NCBI RefSeq assembly: GCF_000613945.1
Contig: NZ_BAJY01000011.1
Location: 18,392 to 82,391 of the forward strand
DNA: 64,000 nucleotides
Direction: 5' to 3'
Source of the DNA: Prevotella falsenii DSM 22864 = JCM 15124
Lineage (GTDB): Bacteria; Bacteroidota; Bacteroidia; Bacteroidales; Bacteroidaceae
Shown here: positions 61,012 through 64,000 of the stretch, piece after piece
Numbering within the stretch: position 1 is the stretch's first letter
Layout of the letters: each line of letters starts with the position of its first letter
Position numbers and translations under genes: made by a program
The notes under the pieces: generated by a model
Databases searched by the model: none
What the model saw: the letters and a program-made list of their open reading frames with translations, nothing else
What the model was told of the DNA's origin: nothing

Positions 61012-63318
61012 ATGGAGAAAGAGAACGAAAGCAACAAAATTGACGAGGTAAAAGAAGACAAGATTATCGAAGATGCGTTTCAACACCTGTTGAAAACTTA
61101 TTTGGCATCGCCTCATCGTAAGAAGGTGGACATCATAACAAAAGCCTACCACTTTGCCAAGCAGGCTCATAAAGGCGTGCGCCGCCTTTCGGGCGAGCCT
61201 TACATCTTACACCCCATAGCTGTTGCACAGATAGCTTGCGAAGAAATAGGCTTAGGTTCTACAAGTATTTGTTCGGCTCTTTTGCACGATGTAGTGGAGG
61301 ATACAGACTACACGGTAGAAGATATTGAAAACATTTTCGGCGCAAAAATCGCGATGATAGTCGATGGTTTGACAAAGATTTCGGGCGGTATCTTTGGCGA
61401 TAAGGCTTCTGCGCAAGCCGAAAACTTCAAGAAGTTGCTCCTCACAATGAGCGATGACATTCGCGTTATCCTTCTTAAGATATGCGACCGCCTGCACAAT
61501 ATGCGCACCCTCGCTTCGCAACCCGCCAACAAGCAGTATAAAATTGCAGGCGAAACGCTTTATATCTACGCTCCGTTAGCCAATCGTTTGGGTCTCAATA
61601 AAGTAAAAACCGAACTCGAAGACCTTAGTTTCCGCTACGAACACCCCGACGCTTACAAGGCGATAGAGTCGAAAATAGCTTCTACACAGGCGCAGCGCGA
61701 CGCACTTTTCGACAATTTTACCGCTCCTATTCGTGCAGAACTCGACCGAATGGGGTTAAAATACGAAATTAAAGCGCGCGTGAAAAGTCCTTATTCCATT
61801 TGGAATAAAATGCAGACAAAGCATGTTCCGTTCGAGGAAATATACGATATTTTAGCTGTTCGCATCATCTTTAAGCCCAAGAGTAGAGAAGAGGAAGCCA
61901 ACGAGTGTTTCCAAATTTACGTGGCTGTCAGCAAACTCTACAAGAGCCACCCCGACCGTTTGCGCGATTGGGTAAACCACCCGAAAGCCAACGGTTACCA
62001 AGCTTTGCACGTTACACTTATGTCCAAGATGGGTCAATGGATAGAAGTTCAGATACGTTCCGACCGTATGGACGAAATTGCCGAGCAGGGTTTTGCTGCC
62101 CATTGGAAGTATAAGGAAGGTGCAGAGATTACCGAGGACGAAGGAGAATTGAACGATTGGTTGCACACCATAAAGGAAATACTCGACGACCCACAGCCCG
62201 ATGCAATGGATTTTCTCGATGCCATCAAGCTGAACCTGTTTGCTTCCGAGATATTTGTATTTACGCCGAAGGGCGAAATCAAAATGATGCCGGCGGGTTG
62301 CACCGCGCTCGACTTTGCTTTCCAAATACACACGTTCATTGGCAGCCATTGCATTGGTGCCAAGGTAAACCACAAACTCGTGCCGTTAAGCCACAAACTG
62401 CAGAGCGGCGACCAAGTAGAGATACTCACATCTAAGGCGCAGCGTGTAGAAAAGTCGTGGATTAACTTCGTGTCTACGGCTAAAGCGAAAGGCAAGGTAT
62501 TGGCAATTTTGCGCAAGGAAGCACGAGAAATACAGAAAAAGGGTGAGGAAATACTCGAAGAATGGCTGAAGAAGCACGACTTTGAAATGTCTACTTGGGT
62601 GCTCGACCGACTTTGCAGCTTGCACGAAATACAGAAACACGCCAACCTTTTTATAGCCGTTGGCGAAAAGTCGATTATCCTTGGCGAAGCCGATTTAGAC
62701 GAATTGCAAGGCAAAAACAGGCACAAGCAAGACAAAGACGACGGTGTTTCTGCGTGGCGCAAGTATGTCCCATTCCTCAACCGCAGCAAAACTGCCGATT
62801 CAACAGTCGCTGACGGCAAGGCAGACGAAAAGGTAGTGGCAGGTTTAATCGTTGTCGATAAGAACCTGAACAAGAAGAAACCAATCTTCATCAACGAGGA
62901 CAACATTGCCCGATACATCTTCCCGACCTGCTGCCACGTTATTCCGGGCGACGATGCCATGGGCTTTATCGACAACAACGCACACATCGAAATCCACAAT
63001 CGTGCGTGCCCGGTTGCTGCAAAACTGAAAGCGAGTTTCGGTCCGCGCATTCTCGATGCAAAGTGGGATATGCACAAGAAATTGTTCTTCGATGCTACGA
63101 TAGAACTGCGTGGTATAGACCGCCAAGGTATATTGCTCGATATATCGAAAGTAATTTCCGACCAGTTGGGCATGAACATGCGCAAGATAACACTGAAGAG
63201 CGACAACGGAATTGTTGTAGGCAATATTGAGATGGGCGTTCACGACCGCGAAGATGTCAAACTCATCAAGGACAGTTTGATGAAAATAGACGGAATGCAA
63301 ACCGTTTCGGATATATAG
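61012..63318 (+). CDS. rel: Bifunctional (p)ppGpp synthetase/hydrolase, RelA/SpoT (Rel) family
   Basis: This 768-residue stringent-response enzyme has an intact HD hydrolase domain (H53; H92-D93 in ALLHDVVED; KICDRLHNMRTL). The synthetase domain has RVKSPYSIWNKMQ, DILAVRIIF and NGYQALHVTLMS. A TGS domain (IFVFTPKGEIKMMPAGCTALDFAF), a helical region and a C-terminal ACT domain (IELRGIDRQGILLDISKVISD) follow. Since both catalytic sites look intact, it should both make and degrade (p)ppGpp in response to starvation. It closes the par-mltD-rel cluster. Confidence 0.95.
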   Translation: MEKENESNKIDEVKEDKIIEDAFQHLLKTYLASPHRKKVDIITKAYHFAKQAHKGVRRLSGEPYILHPIAVAQIACEEIGLGSTSICSALLHDVVEDTDYTVEDIENIFGAKIAMIVDGLTKISGGIFGDKASAQAENFKKLLLTMSDDIRVILLKICDRLHNMRTLASQPANKQYKIAGETLYIYAPLANRLGLNKVKTELEDLSFRYEHPDAYKAIESKIASTQAQRDALFDNFTAPIRAELDRMGLKYEIKARVKSPYSIWNKMQTKHVPFEEIYDILAVRIIFKPKSREEEANECFQIYVAVSKLYKSHPDRLRDWVNHPKANGYQALHVTLMSKMGQWIEVQIRSDRMDEIAEQGFAAHWKYKEGAEITEDEGELNDWLHTIKEILDDPQPDAMDFLDAIKLNLFASEIFVFTPKGEIKMMPAGCTALDFAFQIHTFIGSHCIGAKVNHKLVPLSHKLQSGDQVEILTSKAQRVEKSWINFVSTAKAKGKVLAILRKEAREIQKKGEEILEEWLKKHDFEMSTWVLDRLCSLHEIQKHANLFIAVGEKSIILGEADLDELQGKNRHKQDKDDGVSAWRKYVPFLNRSKTADSTVADGKADEKVVAGLIVVDKNLNKKKPIFINEDNIARYIFPTCCHVIPGDDAMGFIDNNAHIEIHNRACPVAAKLKASFGPRILDAKWDMHKKLFFDATIELRGIDRQGILLDISKVISDQLGMNMRKITLKSDNGIVVGNIEMGVHDREDVKLIKDSLMKIDGMQTVSDI

Positions 63319-63445
63319 TAATAATATCGTTGTACAGCATATTAGTACGAGTAAAGAAAATCTTTGATACTAAAATCCTTTGCTCGTATTAGAGAAAGGT
63401 CGGAGATATTTATCAAGGAAATTCATTTTATAGCTTGATTATTAC

Positions 63446-64000
63446 TTATAGCTTGAATCGTCTTTTAAACTCGTCCTTAGACATCTTATATTTCAGGTAA
63501 CGTATGACATTGTTACGATAGAAACTGTCCATATATGCCTTGTCGTAATCCTTGTTATAGTCTCTGATAGATTCATCTACTCCAACATCCTTTAATACAG
63601 GAATCGGGTTGTCCTTTGTTCCGTATTCAGGGTTATTCATATCGTCCCTATTCACGGTCAGGATAACTTTCATACCAGAAGGCCAGCACATATGATTTAT
63701 ATTAGTGAAGTACATAATACTAAAATACTTCTTATATTCTACAGAGTAAAAAGGATTATACCATGCCTCTGGGTTAGAGAAATCATTACCATCTATTTTT
63801 ATTCGGAAAACTTCTAATGTTTCATAATCTTTATCCACATTTTTAATGTAATATTTTGAGTCTGTAGGAGGCATTGTAATCTGTATATCGTACGAACGAG
63901 CGATATAGTCTTTATAGTATTACGCCAGTTCGGGATAAGTTTCTTATGCAAATAGTTCTACCTGCCTTGATTTTTCTACATATACAGGCAGTGCTTCAGG
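63446..64000 (-). pseudogene. Unrecognised gene with two in-frame stop codons, running off the right edge
   Basis: An open frame of 142 codons (63874-63446) begins MPPTDSKYYIKNVDKDYE and contains AWYNPFYSVEYKKYFSIMYF and CWPSGMKVILTVNRDDMN. Its own frame extends protein-like sequence upstream to the window edge: PEALPVYVEKSRQVELFA-stop-ETYPELA-stop-YYKDYIARSYDIQITMPP. The stops are TAA at 63944-63946 and 63920-63922. Both would be sense codons after one base change. This suggests a decayed gene whose 5' end lies outside. The family is unknown. If only the 142-codon frame is real, it would be a small soluble hypothetical protein. Confidence 0.55.

Overview
The window is about 64 kb of chromosome from a Bacteroidota member, most likely Prevotella or a close oral relative. 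The genus is inferred. The evidence is: promoters of the Bacteroidota type (TTTG, about 20 bp, TAnnTTTG), a fused murF-alr gene, BACON-domain lipoproteins, type IX secretion (T9SS)-like C-terminal sorting domains, a gingipain-type cleaved-adhesin domain, and the conserved order surE-lpxB / parA-parB-DUF5683-mltD-rel. No rRNA, prophage, CRISPR array or transposase gene was seen; one tRNA (Gln) is present.

Layout. 0-4.4 kb: start of pepD and a flippase-like gene (-), then rsmA, a free-Met-sulfoxide reductase, frr and rsgA (+). 4.6-7.4 kb: a secreted cleaved-adhesin protein, an HU-like protein and a small ORF with tandem repeats (-). 7.8-12.9 kb: GSCFA protein, Fur-family regulator, murF-alr and rmuC (+). 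12.9-14.4 kb: gene-poor, filled with miniature inverted-repeat elements. 14.4-23.1 kb: an accessory secretion/protease locus of two paralogous BACON lipoproteins, a subtilisin-like protease with a T9SS tail, a frameshifted outer-membrane barrel and another secreted protein. 23.3-29.4 kb: orphan histidine kinase, then DUF177-rpmF-fabH-era-der. 29.8-34 kb: mlaFE-like lipid transporter (-), lptB and ettA (+). 34.3-46.9 kb: a lipoprotein, tRNA-Gln, then recQ, clpX, clpP, tig, fhs, an S41 protease and a DUF3316 barrel (-). 46.9-54.7 kb: topoisomerase IV/gyrase A-type gene (-), glyS, FKBP lipoprotein, MATE and DedA (+). 55.2-63.3 kb: lpxB and surE (-), parA, parB, DUF5683, mltD and rel (+). The right edge holds a gene broken by two in-frame stops.

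Two themes stand out. First, the intergenic DNA is rich in non-autonomous palindromic repeats. There are at least three families with terminal inverted repeats, one of which has a full copy and an exact internally deleted copy 2.3 kb apart. A further family of 22-bp-period palindromic modules occurs at six places with conserved linkers but interchangeable cores. Several tandem arrays also have 22-23 bp periods. Second, six otherwise well-conserved genes (the barrel gene, fhs, the S41 protease, dedA, parB, mltD) each carry one single-base indel. In each case the neighbouring frame restores the family sequence, and the corrected length is a whole number of codons. Because parB, fhs and mltD are housekeeping genes, sequencing or assembly error is a serious alternative to real decay.
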